Below, piece after piece: positions 52,750 through 61,720 of a stretch of DNA of 64,000 nt. The stretch covers positions 1 to 64,000 of the forward strand of contig VXSB01000014.1 of NCBI GenBank assembly GCA_009838175.1. Reading direction: 5' to 3'. The notes beneath the pieces are model-generated. The model did not search any database. It was not told the origin of the DNA and saw nothing but the letters and a program-made list of their open reading frames with translations. The stretch is from Chloroflexota bacterium. GTDB lineage: Bacteria > Chloroflexota > Dehalococcoidia > Lucifugimonadales > Lucifugimonadaceae. The position numbers were made by a program, and so were the translations under genes. Position 1 is the first letter of the stretch. Each line of letters begins with the position of its first letter.

Positions 52750-54273
52750 GTGTCCGACACCAACACGCTCAATTCACTATTGCAACCTTCAACCGGATCC
52801 GACATCGCCGTAATCGCACCCGACATCGGATCATGGTCATACGACGACCTCGACTCCGAAGTCGCTCGACTCGCAGACATCTTGGCCGCGAACGGCGTCA
52901 AACCAGGAATCCCGGTATCGATCATCCTCATTAACGGCTACGAATTCGTAGCGACATTCCTCGCCGTTGCCCGAACCGGCGCAATCGCCGCACCCCTGAA
53001 TCCCGCGTACACCACTGACGAGTTCACGTTTTACATGGAAGATGCGGGAGCGCGCGTAGCCATTCTCCCCAGTGGTGCCCATCCCGCACGCGAAGCCGCA
53101 GCACAACTAGGCATCAAGACCATCGAAGCCGATCTCACCTCATCCAACGGTCGTCTCCACGTAACTCTCTCATCCAACGGTGTTGAACTGACTTCAATGG
53201 TTGACGCCAACACCCCCGCCGCTTCCGACATCGCGCTGTTCCTCCACACTTCTGGCACCACCAGCCGTCCCAAAGGCGTCCCGCTCCGACACCTGAACCT
53301 GATGAAGTCTATCGAAAACATCAAAAATACTTACGCCCTCACGCCCGACGACACATCCCTGATCGTGATGCCCCTGTTCCACGTCCACGGCCTCATTGGA
53401 GCAACTCTTTCAACCCTCAATTCTGGCGGAACAGTAGTCGTTCCTCCGAGATTTTCCGCAAGCGCTTTCTGGCAACAGCAGTCAGAAACCAACTCCACGT
53501 GGTACTCCGCAGTCCCGACAATCCACCAGATCCTTCTCACACGAGCCGATGATGACGAAGCGCCGCACGAATCTTTCCGACTGATACGATCATGCTCCGC
53601 TGCCCTAGCGCCTACTGTGTTCGATGCTCTCGAAGACCGTTTCGGCGCACCAGTACTCGAAGCCTACGGCATGACTGAAGCATCGCACCAGATGTCCAGT
53701 AGCCCGTTACCACCCGGAGCCCGCATACCTGGAACCGTCGGTCAAGCGACCGGCGTCGAAGTCTCCATCATGGCTGACGAAAAAACCGGCGAGCTGGCAA
53801 GCATTGGTGAACGCGGCGAGGTCGTCATCAAAGGTGAAAACGTCATGTGGGGCTACCACAACAACGAAGAAGCCAACGCCGATGCATTCGTAGATGGGTG
53901 GTTCCGCACCGGCGACCAGGGCGTGCTCGATGACAATGGCTACTTGACCCTCACCGGCCGTCTAAAAGAACTCATCAACCGAGGCGGAGAGAAAATCTCT
54001 CCTCTAGAGGTCGATGCCACGCTGCTCGAACACCCCGCCGTAGCTGAAGCAGTCTGCTTCGCTGCTCCCGACGAGAAATACGGCGAATGCGTCCAAGCCG
54101 CAGTAGTCCTCAGCGGCGATTGCGAGCAACAAGACATCCAAGATTTCTGCCGCGAACGCTTAGCCGACTTCAAAGTTCCTGACGTGATTTACTTCACCGA
54201 CGAACTGCCTAGAACCGCCACGGGCAAAATTCAACGACGCCACGTCTCGGCCGCATTCGTAAACAGCGAGTAA
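52750..54273 (+). CDS. AMP-dependent acyl-CoA ligase, oxalyl-CoA-synthetase-like
   Basis: ANL-superfamily ligase of 507 residues forming an acyl-AMP, then acyl-CoA. P-loop 'LFLHTSGTTSRPKGVPLRHL'; A5 region 'EAYGMTEASHQMSS'; A7/A8 'GWFRTGDQGVLDDNGYLTL'; hinge 'GRLKELINRGGEKISPLEVD'; catalytic Lys in 'RTATGKIQRR'. Stretches such as 'MPLFHVHGLIGATLSTL' and 'STWYSAVPTIHQILL' are those of the Pcs60/AAE3 oxalate-CoA ligases, so oxalate or another short acid is favoured over fatty acids. GTG start, TAGAAT box 40 bp upstream. It converges with mgtE, 6 bp apart. Confidence 0.87.
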   Translation: MSDTNTLNSLLQPSTGSDIAVIAPDIGSWSYDDLDSEVARLADILAANGVKPGIPVSIILINGYEFVATFLAVARTGAIAAPLNPAYTTDEFTFYMEDAGARVAILPSGAHPAREAAAQLGIKTIEADLTSSNGRLHVTLSSNGVELTSMVDANTPAASDIALFLHTSGTTSRPKGVPLRHLNLMKSIENIKNTYALTPDDTSLIVMPLFHVHGLIGATLSTLNSGGTVVVPPRFSASAFWQQQSETNSTWYSAVPTIHQILLTRADDDEAPHESFRLIRSCSAALAPTVFDALEDRFGAPVLEAYGMTEASHQMSSSPLPPGARIPGTVGQATGVEVSIMADEKTGELASIGERGEVVIKGENVMWGYHNNEEANADAFVDGWFRTGDQGVLDDNGYLTLTGRLKELINRGGEKISPLEVDATLLEHPAVAEAVCFAAPDEKYGECVQAAVVLSGDCEQQDIQDFCRERLADFKVPDVIYFTDELPRTATGKIQRRHVSAAFVNSE

Positions 54274-54279
54274 CAGTCA

Positions 54280-55647
54280 TCAGCTCACCAGTAGCGTGAG
54301 GAAGATACTAGCCAGACCCAAGTACATCACGATGCCGCAGATGTCGGTTGCAGTCGTCACTATAACCGCCGACGCCATGGCAGGGTCGATGCGCAACACG
54401 CGCATAAACATCGGAACCATCACCCCGGCCATCGCCGCCAGTATCAAGTTCAAAACCAACGATCCGGTCACCAGCAGCGTCAACGCCCAGTCATTCTTCC
54501 AAACGTGAACCGCGACACCTAGTATTCCGCCGACAGCTAACCCTTGTGCGAGCGACAGGACTAACTCAAACAACAAAAGTTGCCACACGTTCGCAATCGA
54601 ACGTTCTCCGAGCGCCATTGAACGAACGATGATCGTCACCGTTTGAGTTCCTGCAATGCCCGCTTGTCCCATCACCACCGGCAAAAACGCTGCTAGCAAC
54701 ACCATGGCATTCAGCGTCGGTTGGAACAAGCTCAGAACATAACCCGCCAACATCACTGTGAATAGATTCAAGACGAGCCACGGTAAACGGTTGCGGATCG
54801 CTTCGCGAACGTCGTAGCCCGTAGCAATGCTTCCACCCACGCCGAACAGACGGAACATGTCCTCCGTCGCCTCTTGCTCCGCCACCTCGACTAGGCTGTT
54901 CGAGGTGATTACGCCTTGGAGCTGACGGCGTACGTTCGTCACCGGGATGCTCGGAAGACGGTAACGCTGCATCAACCGCACCGCGCTCTCTTGGTCTTCA
55001 GTGGCCGAAACCGAAATCACATCTCGGTTCATCACCTCGCCGATCGTCGCATTAGGCGGCGCAAATACCAGCTCTGATAACTCCATCCTGCCCACCAACG
55101 TGTCTTGGGCATCAACAGCGAAAAGTTCTCGCAGTATCTCCGGATGAAGATCCATTTGCCGTAGCACCCGAAGAGCGTGTCGCACCGTCCAGTACTCGCG
55201 TAGCTTGGCGAACGTCGGTGACATCAGACCACCAGCGTCATCGTCATCATGGATCAGCAGATCACCGATGATATTCAGATTCCGCATCCGCACCAGCGTC
55301 TGCGCTGCATCATCCCAAGCGATACGATGCAAAAGATCTGTTGCTACTTCCGGAGACGTTTCGTCCAAAACCGCCGGACGCCGAGTCTCCGGTATTGAGT
55401 CGAAGACGCGCGATCCACGGTCGACATCTAGGTAGTCCAAGACATCAGCAATCGCCTCATTAGCCATCCGTTCCAACAGTTGACGCAGGTGGTCTTCTGA
55501 AAGCTCCGCGACAACCGCCGCCATATCTGCGGGGCGAAGTGGTGATAATCGCTTGATCGCAACCGAAACACCACCCACCTCCAGCAGATCGCTCACTTCA
55601 GAGAGAACGTCGCCCAGCTCCCAAGGTTCTGGAATTCTGGTTGCCAC
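54280..55647 (-). CDS. mgtE: Magnesium transporter MgtE
   Basis: Mg2+ channel of 455 residues, regulated by cytoplasmic Mg2+. N-terminal superhelical domain (about 1-130: 'LRPADMAAVVAELSEDH'), tandem CBS domains (about 140-265: 'VMNRDVISVSATEDQES', 'YRLPSIPVTN'), connecting helix, then five membrane helices (about 285-455) with the pore segment 'LAAFLPVVMGQAGIAGTQT'. The order and length fit the family. ATG 55647 is divergent from the next gene; no magnesium riboswitch is recognisable in the 257-bp gap. Confidence 0.94.
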   Translation of the reverse strand: MATRIPEPWELGDVLSEVSDLLEVGGVSVAIKRLSPLRPADMAAVVAELSEDHLRQLLERMANEAIADVLDYLDVDRGSRVFDSIPETRRPAVLDETSPEVATDLLHRIAWDDAAQTLVRMRNLNIIGDLLIHDDDDAGGLMSPTFAKLREYWTVRHALRVLRQMDLHPEILRELFAVDAQDTLVGRMELSELVFAPPNATIGEVMNRDVISVSATEDQESAVRLMQRYRLPSIPVTNVRRQLQGVITSNSLVEVAEQEATEDMFRLFGVGGSIATGYDVREAIRNRLPWLVLNLFTVMLAGYVLSLFQPTLNAMVLLAAFLPVVMGQAGIAGTQTVTIIVRSMALGERSIANVWQLLLFELVLSLAQGLAVGGILGVAVHVWKNDWALTLLVTGSLVLNLILAAMAGVMVPMFMRVLRIDPAMASAVIVTTATDICGIVMYLGLASIFLTLLVS

Positions 55648-55904
55648 TGGATGATCCCGGTTGCCTTACTGGTCGCGGCATGTAACCCGTCACGGTCCGA
55701 CAGCATCGGCACACGCAACTTCAAGCGATCTTGCAGCCAATCTCTGCGACGCTATCTCAAATCGTAGCCATGTCGCATCCGCCGATTCAATACTTCGCGA
55801 ATCATCCCCTGCCAAACCATCGGACCCACCATCGGCGGCGATAAGATGAATAGATAAACGGGGTTCAGAATCGGGCCTCGGAGAGCGACGAAAGGTCTCG
55901 ATCC

Positions 55905-56768
55905 ATGCTTCTAGGTGTTGCCGGTTTCGTCAAAGGCGACTGGCTGAATGTCAAACCCGAGGACGTAAAAAAGGTGGCCGACCACGGCTTCGTGTCTGCG
56001 CTCCTGTCCATCCCTGACCCCTCTGCCGGAAGCGACAAAGACATTGCGAATATCAAATCGCTTTATGCCAGCAACGGCCTAATCATGCCGATGACTCGAG
56101 GCGGTTACGGCGGTGGGTTGTGCAGCGATGACGAGGATCAACGAGCTTGGACCGTCAACTTCTTGGAGGACACGATCCGATTGTCCGCCAAGATGGGTTG
56201 CCCGACCACGTACTTCCGACCAGGCAGCCTCAACCCCGATGGCGCATGGTTACCGCATCGCGAGAACCGGTCCGACGCAACATTCGACCGCCTCGTCAAA
56301 AGCGCCAAACAAGCATGCGCAGTCGCCGATTCTGAGGGCATCAAGCTCGTCGTCGAATCTGGTGTCGTATGTCCTCTATACACCCCGCAACGCGTTCGAG
56401 ATTTTTTCGACGCCGTCGACATGCCCGCCCTCGGTTACAACATGGATCCCGTCAATCTTGTTGGCTCTCTAGACATCGCCTACGACACGACATCGCTGAT
56501 CGATGAGTGCATCGACTTGATGAGTCCGGAGATCGTTGGCTGCGATGCCAAAGATTTCACGATCGTTGACGCACTGTTGCCCCACTTCGAGGAGGAGGTT
56601 ATCGGCGCACCTAATGCGATGCTCGACAACGTGACGTTGTTGAGGAGATTGCAAGAGGTTGCTCCCGACATCGTCGTCACCGTGGAACACTATCCCGACG
56701 AAAAGATTCCAGCCGCCGCGGCAGGGATTCGCAAGGCCTCCAAAATCGCCGGCGTGGTTTGGGATTGA
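55905..56768 (+). CDS. Sugar phosphate isomerase/epimerase-like TIM barrel
   Basis: A 287-residue protein with the xylose-isomerase-like/AP-endonuclease-2 fold. Visible segments include 'MGCPTTYFRPGSLNP', the metal-type Glu in 'IKLVVESG', Asp in 'LGYNMDPVN', and the late Glu in 'DIVVTVEHYPDEK'. Such proteins isomerise or epimerise keto-sugars or act as dehydratases; the substrate cannot be read. No signal peptide. It leads the plus-strand run with the SDR and GHMP kinase genes, 45 and 42 bp apart, suggesting a shared small-molecule pathway. Confidence 0.75.
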   Translation: MLLGVAGFVKGDWLNVKPEDVKKVADHGFVSALLSIPDPSAGSDKDIANIKSLYASNGLIMPMTRGGYGGGLCSDDEDQRAWTVNFLEDTIRLSAKMGCPTTYFRPGSLNPDGAWLPHRENRSDATFDRLVKSAKQACAVADSEGIKLVVESGVVCPLYTPQRVRDFFDAVDMPALGYNMDPVNLVGSLDIAYDTTSLIDECIDLMSPEIVGCDAKDFTIVDALLPHFEEEVIGAPNAMLDNVTLLRRLQEVAPDIVVTVEHYPDEKIPAAAAGIRKASKIAGVVWD

Positions 56769-56813
56769 ACCGACCGCGACTAGAATCGGTAATAGTCATC
56801 TAGGAGTCAGAAA

Positions 56814-57572
56814 ATGCCCGCAGACCTGTCAGACAAGAGGTGCATCGTTACCGGTGGTGCAACTGGCATCGGTCGTGCATCCGCCATCCGCCTCGCCGAA
56901 CTTGGAGGCCAAGTCGCAATCTTCGACAACAACAACGAAGACGGCAACAACACCGCTATCGAGATCAATGACAACGGCGGCAACTGCCGATTCTGGAGCG
57001 TCGACGTCCGTGACGAAGCAAACGTCTCTGGCACTGTGATCGCTGCCAAGGCATGGCTCGGCGACATCGATGTCCTTTGCAACTTCGCAGGTGTCCTCCA
57101 AGGCGCTTCGATCCCGCTTGACAACTTCCCTGAAAAAACCTGGGACACTGTGCTCGACATTAATCTGCGCGGCACGTATCTGATGGCCAAATACGTCGTG
57201 ATCGAGATGCTCAAAAAACCCGGACCTCATCGCGGAACCATCATCCTCACCGCATCCGGTGCTGGAGTCAAAGGCGGATCTTCGTCATACGCCTACGGCG
57301 CGAGCAAAGGTGGTGTACACGGCTTCACAATGGTCATGCAGCAATACCTTGAAGCCCAAGGCATTCGCGTCAACGATTTCGCCCCCGGATCAGTCGACAC
57401 GCCGCTCAAGGTCGCTCAACTGAGATCTACTGGCGCTATCACCGAGCAACCCGTCGAACAAGTCGAACAAGCCGTTTCGTCGCTTACTAACCCCAGAGAC
57501 GTGGCCGAGATCGTCGCTTTCATGGCGAGTGACGAAGCCAACGCTCTGCGCGGAATAGTATTTACCGCCTAA
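56814..57572 (+). CDS. Short-chain dehydrogenase/reductase
   Basis: Classical SDR of 252 residues. Cofactor loop 'VTGGATGIGRAS' (near residues 13-22), acidic residue in 'AIFDNNNEDG' suggesting NAD(H), 'NFAGVL' (NNAG-type), catalytic Ser in 'ILTASGAGVKGG', and Tyr-x3-Lys in 'YGASKGG'. The C-terminus ends at 'GIVFTA' without the usual 'VDGG' tail, a short but known variant. RBS AGGAG lies 10 bp before the ATG, and a TAGAAT box upstream. Oxidises or reduces an unknown alcohol/ketone. Confidence 0.9.
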   Translation: MPADLSDKRCIVTGGATGIGRASAIRLAELGGQVAIFDNNNEDGNNTAIEINDNGGNCRFWSVDVRDEANVSGTVIAAKAWLGDIDVLCNFAGVLQGASIPLDNFPEKTWDTVLDINLRGTYLMAKYVVIEMLKKPGPHRGTIILTASGAGVKGGSSSYAYGASKGGVHGFTMVMQQYLEAQGIRVNDFAPGSVDTPLKVAQLRSTGAITEQPVEQVEQAVSSLTNPRDVAEIVAFMASDEANALRGIVFTA

Positions 57573-57614
57573 ACCCACCGCGATCCAATTACGCTCTTAA
57601 CTCACGGGGATTCG

Positions 57615-58484
57615 ATGGCGGCAGATTCATCAACGCGCGACGTTGCCAAGGCGTTCGCTCCCGGAAACATCTCCGGACTCTTCAAAATCATCGCCCACGA
57701 TGATCCCGCGAAGATGCACTCGCTCGGATGGGGATTCACCGTCAGCGATGGAGTAATCGTCAATCTGACCCGATCGACATCCAACTCGACCCAAGTCACA
57801 TTCAATGATGAGCCAATCAATTTCCCAACTGTCTCGAGCGCGCTTCACGACTTGGCAGACATAAACCTCAACGTCGATATAGCGTCAAACCTGCCATTGT
57901 CCAGCGGTTTCGGACTGAGCGGTGCTGCAACGTTTGCTGCGTTGATCGCCGCCAATAGCCTGCTCGATCTCGGCAGATCCCGCGAAGAACTCGCCATGAT
58001 TGCGCACGTTGCCGAAGTCAGAAACCTCACTGGACTCGGAGATGTCTGCTCGCAATATAACGGCGGTTGTTTAGTCAAAACCACTGTCGGCCATCCATTG
58101 GCGGCGACAACGATCGACATGCCGCAAACGTCTGTCTACTGGCGATACTTCGGAAAAATCCGCACGAGCGAAATCCTCGCCGACCACGAACGCCACTCAC
58201 GGATCAACCAAGCAGCCGACGAAGCCCTTACCACCATCGAGGACGCAATCCAAAGCAACAGAACTATCACCTTCGAAGAGCTGATCGCTCTAGCGCTGGA
58301 TTTCGCTCAGTCCAGCGGGTTGTTGATGGACGACCGCGTCAAACGCTCCATCGATCAGGCAAACTCCAACGGCGGTGTTGCAACCATGATCATGCTGGGA
58401 AACGCCGTCTTCAGCACTGCGCCATTCCCCGGTTGCACCGAAACGATGCTTTCCGGAACCGCCGCCCATCTGATCGAAGACTAG
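57615..58484 (+). CDS. GHMP kinase, archaeal-type pantoate kinase-like
   Basis: ATP-dependent kinase of 289 residues. The GHMP motif 2 is 'LPLSSGFGLSGAATFAALIA'. The opening 'KAFAPGNISGLFKI', and 'MIAHVAEVRNLTGLGDVCSQ' followed by 'NGG', match the pattern of archaeal pantoate kinases, which with phosphopantothenate synthetase replace bacterial PanC/PanK in CoA synthesis. The later motif, near 'GVATMIMLGNAVFST', forms the C-terminal half. A bacterial member would be uncommon; other GHMP substrates remain possible. It lies 42 bp after the SDR and is convergent with the inositol-monophosphatase-like gene. Confidence 0.75.
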   Translation: MAADSSTRDVAKAFAPGNISGLFKIIAHDDPAKMHSLGWGFTVSDGVIVNLTRSTSNSTQVTFNDEPINFPTVSSALHDLADINLNVDIASNLPLSSGFGLSGAATFAALIAANSLLDLGRSREELAMIAHVAEVRNLTGLGDVCSQYNGGCLVKTTVGHPLAATTIDMPQTSVYWRYFGKIRTSEILADHERHSRINQAADEALTTIEDAIQSNRTITFEELIALALDFAQSSGLLMDDRVKRSIDQANSNGGVATMIMLGNAVFSTAPFPGCTETMLSGTAAHLIED

Positions 58485-58491
58485 ACTAACC

Positions 58492-59316
58492 TCATTGCGC
58501 GATCGCTTCGATCAACTGATCGTGCACTCGCGGCCAACCAACCACCACCATCGGTAATTCATCGTCACGCGCCCAATCGATCGCATCGCCATTGCCGTCG
58601 GTCGCACGTCCTCCCAGTAGCATCGTGGCCAACGCTCCAGCCGCAACGTGCATCGGATCGATGCGGTAAAACACCACTGCCGCCATTCGACCAGTTGCGA
58701 CAAGCATCAACGGATACGCCGCCGATGCAAAACTGTTCGCCTGAAGAACACGCGTAACCCAGTTCAGTCCACCAGAACCCAGCAACGACCGCCAAACATC
58801 TTGACCGTCGATCTCCAAACCAACTGCGACCTCGCCTATATCCCGATCCCATTCCGCCACGATCAACTTTTCACCATTCACTCTCACACCCGAACCAACC
58901 TCGGACGTCAACAATGTCCCCCCAGTTGGCGTCGCGAGCGCACCGACGACCAACTCACCATCCGCGCGCATCGCGATATTCACTCCCCAATGATTCATCC
59001 CCGTGCTGAACGGGACGGTTCCACACAAAGGATCTACCAACCACTCGATCTTACGACCGGCTTCGATCCCTCCTCCCCCCAAATCGACGTTGCTCTCCTC
59101 CGAGATAATTACGCCGCCACAACCAGATTCCTTCAAAACCTTCGCGATTGCACGATCAGATTCAATATCAGCGTCAGTTACCAGAGCACCTGGCGATTTT
59201 TCCCAACTCGAGAGATTATGAACCCCGCTCGCGAAACGGGTCATCAAAACATCACTCGCGGCACCTGCCGCCGCAATTGCGGCCTCCAAGTACGCCCCAT
59301 AAGAATCGCTTCCCAT
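58492..59316 (-). CDS. Inositol monophosphatase-family protein with altered active site
   Basis: A 274-residue member of the Mg2+-dependent, Li+-sensitive phosphatase fold. 'GALVTDADIESD' and 'GVIISEESN' (E73/E74) match the first metal site. The usual DPxDGTxNF reads 'DPLCGTVPF', so the second Asp is C98, and the WDxAAG motif near the C-terminus reads 'MHVAAG' with H223 in place of Asp. Two metal/substrate ligands are thus changed. It may be a weak or non-catalytic phosphatase, or use different metals. It has no signal peptide and is convergent with the kinase gene, 7 bp apart. Confidence 0.82.
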   Translation of the reverse strand: MGSDSYGAYLEAAIAAAGAASDVLMTRFASGVHNLSSWEKSPGALVTDADIESDRAIAKVLKESGCGGVIISEESNVDLGGGGIEAGRKIEWLVDPLCGTVPFSTGMNHWGVNIAMRADGELVVGALATPTGGTLLTSEVGSGVRVNGEKLIVAEWDRDIGEVAVGLEIDGQDVWRSLLGSGGLNWVTRVLQANSFASAAYPLMLVATGRMAAVVFYRIDPMHVAAGALATMLLGGRATDGNGDAIDWARDDELPMVVVGWPRVHDQLIEAIAQ

Positions 59317-59421
59317 TTCCTCTCCAAGTTCGTTAGTTGGCTTGTAGTACCATTTCCAATGTACTTGTCCCCAATCCCTAACGGGCGATTCATCCCGGAC
59401 GACTAGGAGCAGATCTGGCTA

Positions 59422-60216
59422 ATGTTCGCGACTATCGGTCATACCTTCGAACTGATGAAGATGAGCTGGAACGTCCTGATGAAGGACCGAGAACTCATCC
59501 TCTTCCCCGTCCTCTCCGGTTTGGGACTCCTTATCCTAGGCTTCGCGGGCCTCGCAGCTGGTGTCGCCGAAACAGGAAACCTGATCGCATTTCTGGTGAT
59601 GATCCTCCTGGCGTACTTCATCACTACCTTCTTCAACGCCGCTCTCGTCTCCGCCGCCCTCGAACGACTTCGCGGTGGCGACCCCAACGTGATGTCGGGC
59701 CTCAGCCACGCAACCAAGCACATCCACCACATCTTCCTCTGGTCAGTAATCTCAGCAATCGTCGGAACCCTGTTCCGAGTCCTGAGGTCCCAGACCGACA
59801 ACTTCTTCGTCCAGCTTATCTACAGCATGATCGAAGGCGTATGGGAGTTCATGACATTCTTCGTGATCCCGGTCATGGTTTCCGAAAACGAAGGCCCCAT
59901 TTCTTCCATCAAGCGATCCGCCAGCATCATCCGCCAGACATGGGGCCGCCAGATCACCGCATCCTTCGGCTTCTTCATCGTCTACCTCCTGGCCATCGTT
60001 GGGGCTGTCATCCCTGCAATCCTGCTGTTCCTTATCTACCCGCCCACCGGAGTCATCGTCGGCGTCCTCCTCGTTGGCCTCGCTATTGCAACCGTGCAGG
60101 CGCTCGAAGGCATCTTCAAAGCCGCCCTTTACGACTTCGCCGTAGGCGAGCAACCTGAAGGCTTCGACCTCCGTACGCTACAGACCGCATACCGCCCAGA
60201 CTACGCTAGGGCTTAA
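59422..60216 (+). CDS. DUF6159-like integral membrane protein
   Basis: A 264-residue membrane protein of unknown function. N-terminal cytoplasmic segment 'SWNVLMKDRELILFPVLSG' precedes two helices. The conserved 'NAALVSAALERLRGGDPNV', 'GVWEFMTFFVIPVMVSENEG', and 'AIKRSA'-like 'SSIKRSASIIRQTWGRQ' segments follow, then two or three further helices. This fits the DUF6159 group. The C-terminal 30 residues are soluble. No catalytic motifs are visible. It stands alone between divergent and co-oriented genes, 105 bp after the phosphatase-like start. Confidence 0.75.
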   Translation: MFATIGHTFELMKMSWNVLMKDRELILFPVLSGLGLLILGFAGLAAGVAETGNLIAFLVMILLAYFITTFFNAALVSAALERLRGGDPNVMSGLSHATKHIHHIFLWSVISAIVGTLFRVLRSQTDNFFVQLIYSMIEGVWEFMTFFVIPVMVSENEGPISSIKRSASIIRQTWGRQITASFGFFIVYLLAIVGAVIPAILLFLIYPPTGVIVGVLLVGLAIATVQALEGIFKAALYDFAVGEQPEGFDLRTLQTAYRPDYARA

Positions 60217-60333
60217 TGCCCCCTGCACTTCAACTGCAATCTCGGACGGACTGAATTACTGGTGGGCATCTGTAATCCGCGTCAAGTCGAGATTCGTATC
60301 TAAAAGCGGACACGCCAGAGCGCCGAAACGAAA

Positions 60334-61479
60334 ATGCCCGCAAAACGCTACCTACCGACGCGGATCCAATCCGTTGCGATCTTATTGACAGCCGTCGTCG
60401 GCATCCTCACCGCAACCCCTGCGTCCACCGCATTCGCACACGAAGGGCGCGCTGTTGGCAACTACATCCTGGTAGTCGGTTTCCTTCAAGAACCGGCCTA
60501 CGAAGGGCAACTGAACGCCGTATCTCTAGTCGTAACCAAACCGCCCGACGAAGCGACGAGTCAAACCCAAGACGCAAAACCCGAAGACGACCACCACGGT
60601 AATCAACCCGCAGCCGACCACCACCACGCGGACACTCCAACCACCGCGGAGGCTACCGACGTAACGGTACACGGCGCAATCTTCACCTCTGCCCAGATCG
60701 GTATGGATGAAGAGTTCGAGTTCGAGATTACCGAAGAATTGGGCGGGATCGAAATCCCTTACCACGTCCATCCCGGCGATCAGGAAGGCGTCATAGCCGT
60801 CTCTACAAAGAAAGCCGATCACGGTCATGACCGATCCATCGAGATCATGGATGACCACGCAGTGCCAGACCGGATCGAAGTGATGATCGGTGACACGGTC
60901 GTGTGGGAGAACCAAGAAGCCCATGCCGCCGTCGTCATGAGCGGAACTTTGTCGCCCGTGACTATCGACATGGCCGCGCAGATGGTCAACGATACGCTGG
61001 ACGACGAAACCATTGTGGCAAGAGACCGCGTCACCGGCCTCGCATCTAGCCTCCAAGTTGAAATCTCTCACATCCCTACAGCCGTGTCCCGGGTCCTGCC
61101 GCTAACCGAACTCGTCGATGACCCTGGTCACTACGTCGCTGAGTTCGTCCCAACTGCACCGGGCGACTATCGAGTACGCTTTTTCGGATCCATCGAAGGC
61201 AACGCCATCGACGAAACCTTTGACTCCGGTCCAGACACCTACGACACTGTCATCGCTTCCGACGCTATCCAGTTCCCTGTTGTCCTAGAGAGCAACCGCG
61301 AAATCCAAAACGCTACTCGCGGCGCGCTCGATGCCGTCCAAGACCTCGAAAACGATCTCGAAGCGACCTCATCGGATGCTTCAACCGGCATGATTATCGG
61401 TATCGTCGGCATCCTATTCGGAACCATCGCGATCGGCATTAGCGTCTACGCCATTACCATTGCCAGAAGACGCAACTGA
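60334..61479 (+). CDS. His-rich, cupredoxin-like membrane-anchored protein
   Basis: A 381-residue exported protein with a C-terminal helix. Signal peptide about 1-35 ending 'STAFAHE', so the mature form starts with HE. Residues about 85-105 are His-rich ('EDDHHGNQPAADHHHAD'), a likely metal reservoir. Next 'IPYHVHPGDQEG', then a cupredoxin-like strand 'PDRIEVMIGDTVVWEN' with 'EAHAAVVMSG'. A second beta domain leads to 'PGDYRVRFFGSI', and the final helix 'IIGIVGILFGTIAIGIS' anchors it. The neighbours (a 67-aa membrane protein and a CopC-CopD fusion) suggest copper handling. The cupredoxin similarity is partial, and copper ligands are not all identifiable. Confidence 0.68.
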   Translation: MPAKRYLPTRIQSVAILLTAVVGILTATPASTAFAHEGRAVGNYILVVGFLQEPAYEGQLNAVSLVVTKPPDEATSQTQDAKPEDDHHGNQPAADHHHADTPTTAEATDVTVHGAIFTSAQIGMDEEFEFEITEELGGIEIPYHVHPGDQEGVIAVSTKKADHGHDRSIEIMDDHAVPDRIEVMIGDTVVWENQEAHAAVVMSGTLSPVTIDMAAQMVNDTLDDETIVARDRVTGLASSLQVEISHIPTAVSRVLPLTELVDDPGHYVAEFVPTAPGDYRVRFFGSIEGNAIDETFDSGPDTYDTVIASDAIQFPVVLESNREIQNATRGALDAVQDLENDLEATSSDASTGMIIGIVGILFGTIAIGISVYAITIARRRN

Positions 61480-61506
61480 TCTGATCCGCATCGGTGGCGA
61501 AACCTT

Positions 61507-61710
61507 ATGACCACAATTCCGCTGCACGGTTCCGTAGGCTATTGGGACGAGATCGGCACCGTCATCGCCATCGTCTCATTCGTCGTCCTGACCAGTTTCT
61601 TGGCGTGGTCCAGCGGCAAAAAACGCCGTAGAGCACAACGCGAAAGACGCCTGCGCCGCCTGCAAAGGCAACAGGCCGATGCAATGAACCACGCCAATAT
61701 CGAGGAATGA
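61507..61710 (+). CDS. 67-aa single-pass membrane protein
   Basis: One hydrophobic helix (about residues 17-34, 'IGTVIAIVSFVVLTSFLAW') is followed by a very basic tail ('KKRRRAQRERRLRRLQRQQ'), giving N-out, C-in topology. No family is recognised. It lies 27 bp after the His-rich protein and 10 bp before the copper-related fusion, so it is part of the operon and possibly an assembly or anchoring factor. Confidence 0.7.
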   Translation: MTTIPLHGSVGYWDEIGTVIAIVSFVVLTSFLAWSSGKKRRRAQRERRLRRLQRQQADAMNHANIEE

Positions 61711-61720
61711 CCAACACCTC

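Noticed and set aside
55648-55904. A magnesium riboswitch ahead of mgtE
   Set aside because: No recognisable M-box or ykoK-like conserved core could be picked out by eye in this divergent gap.
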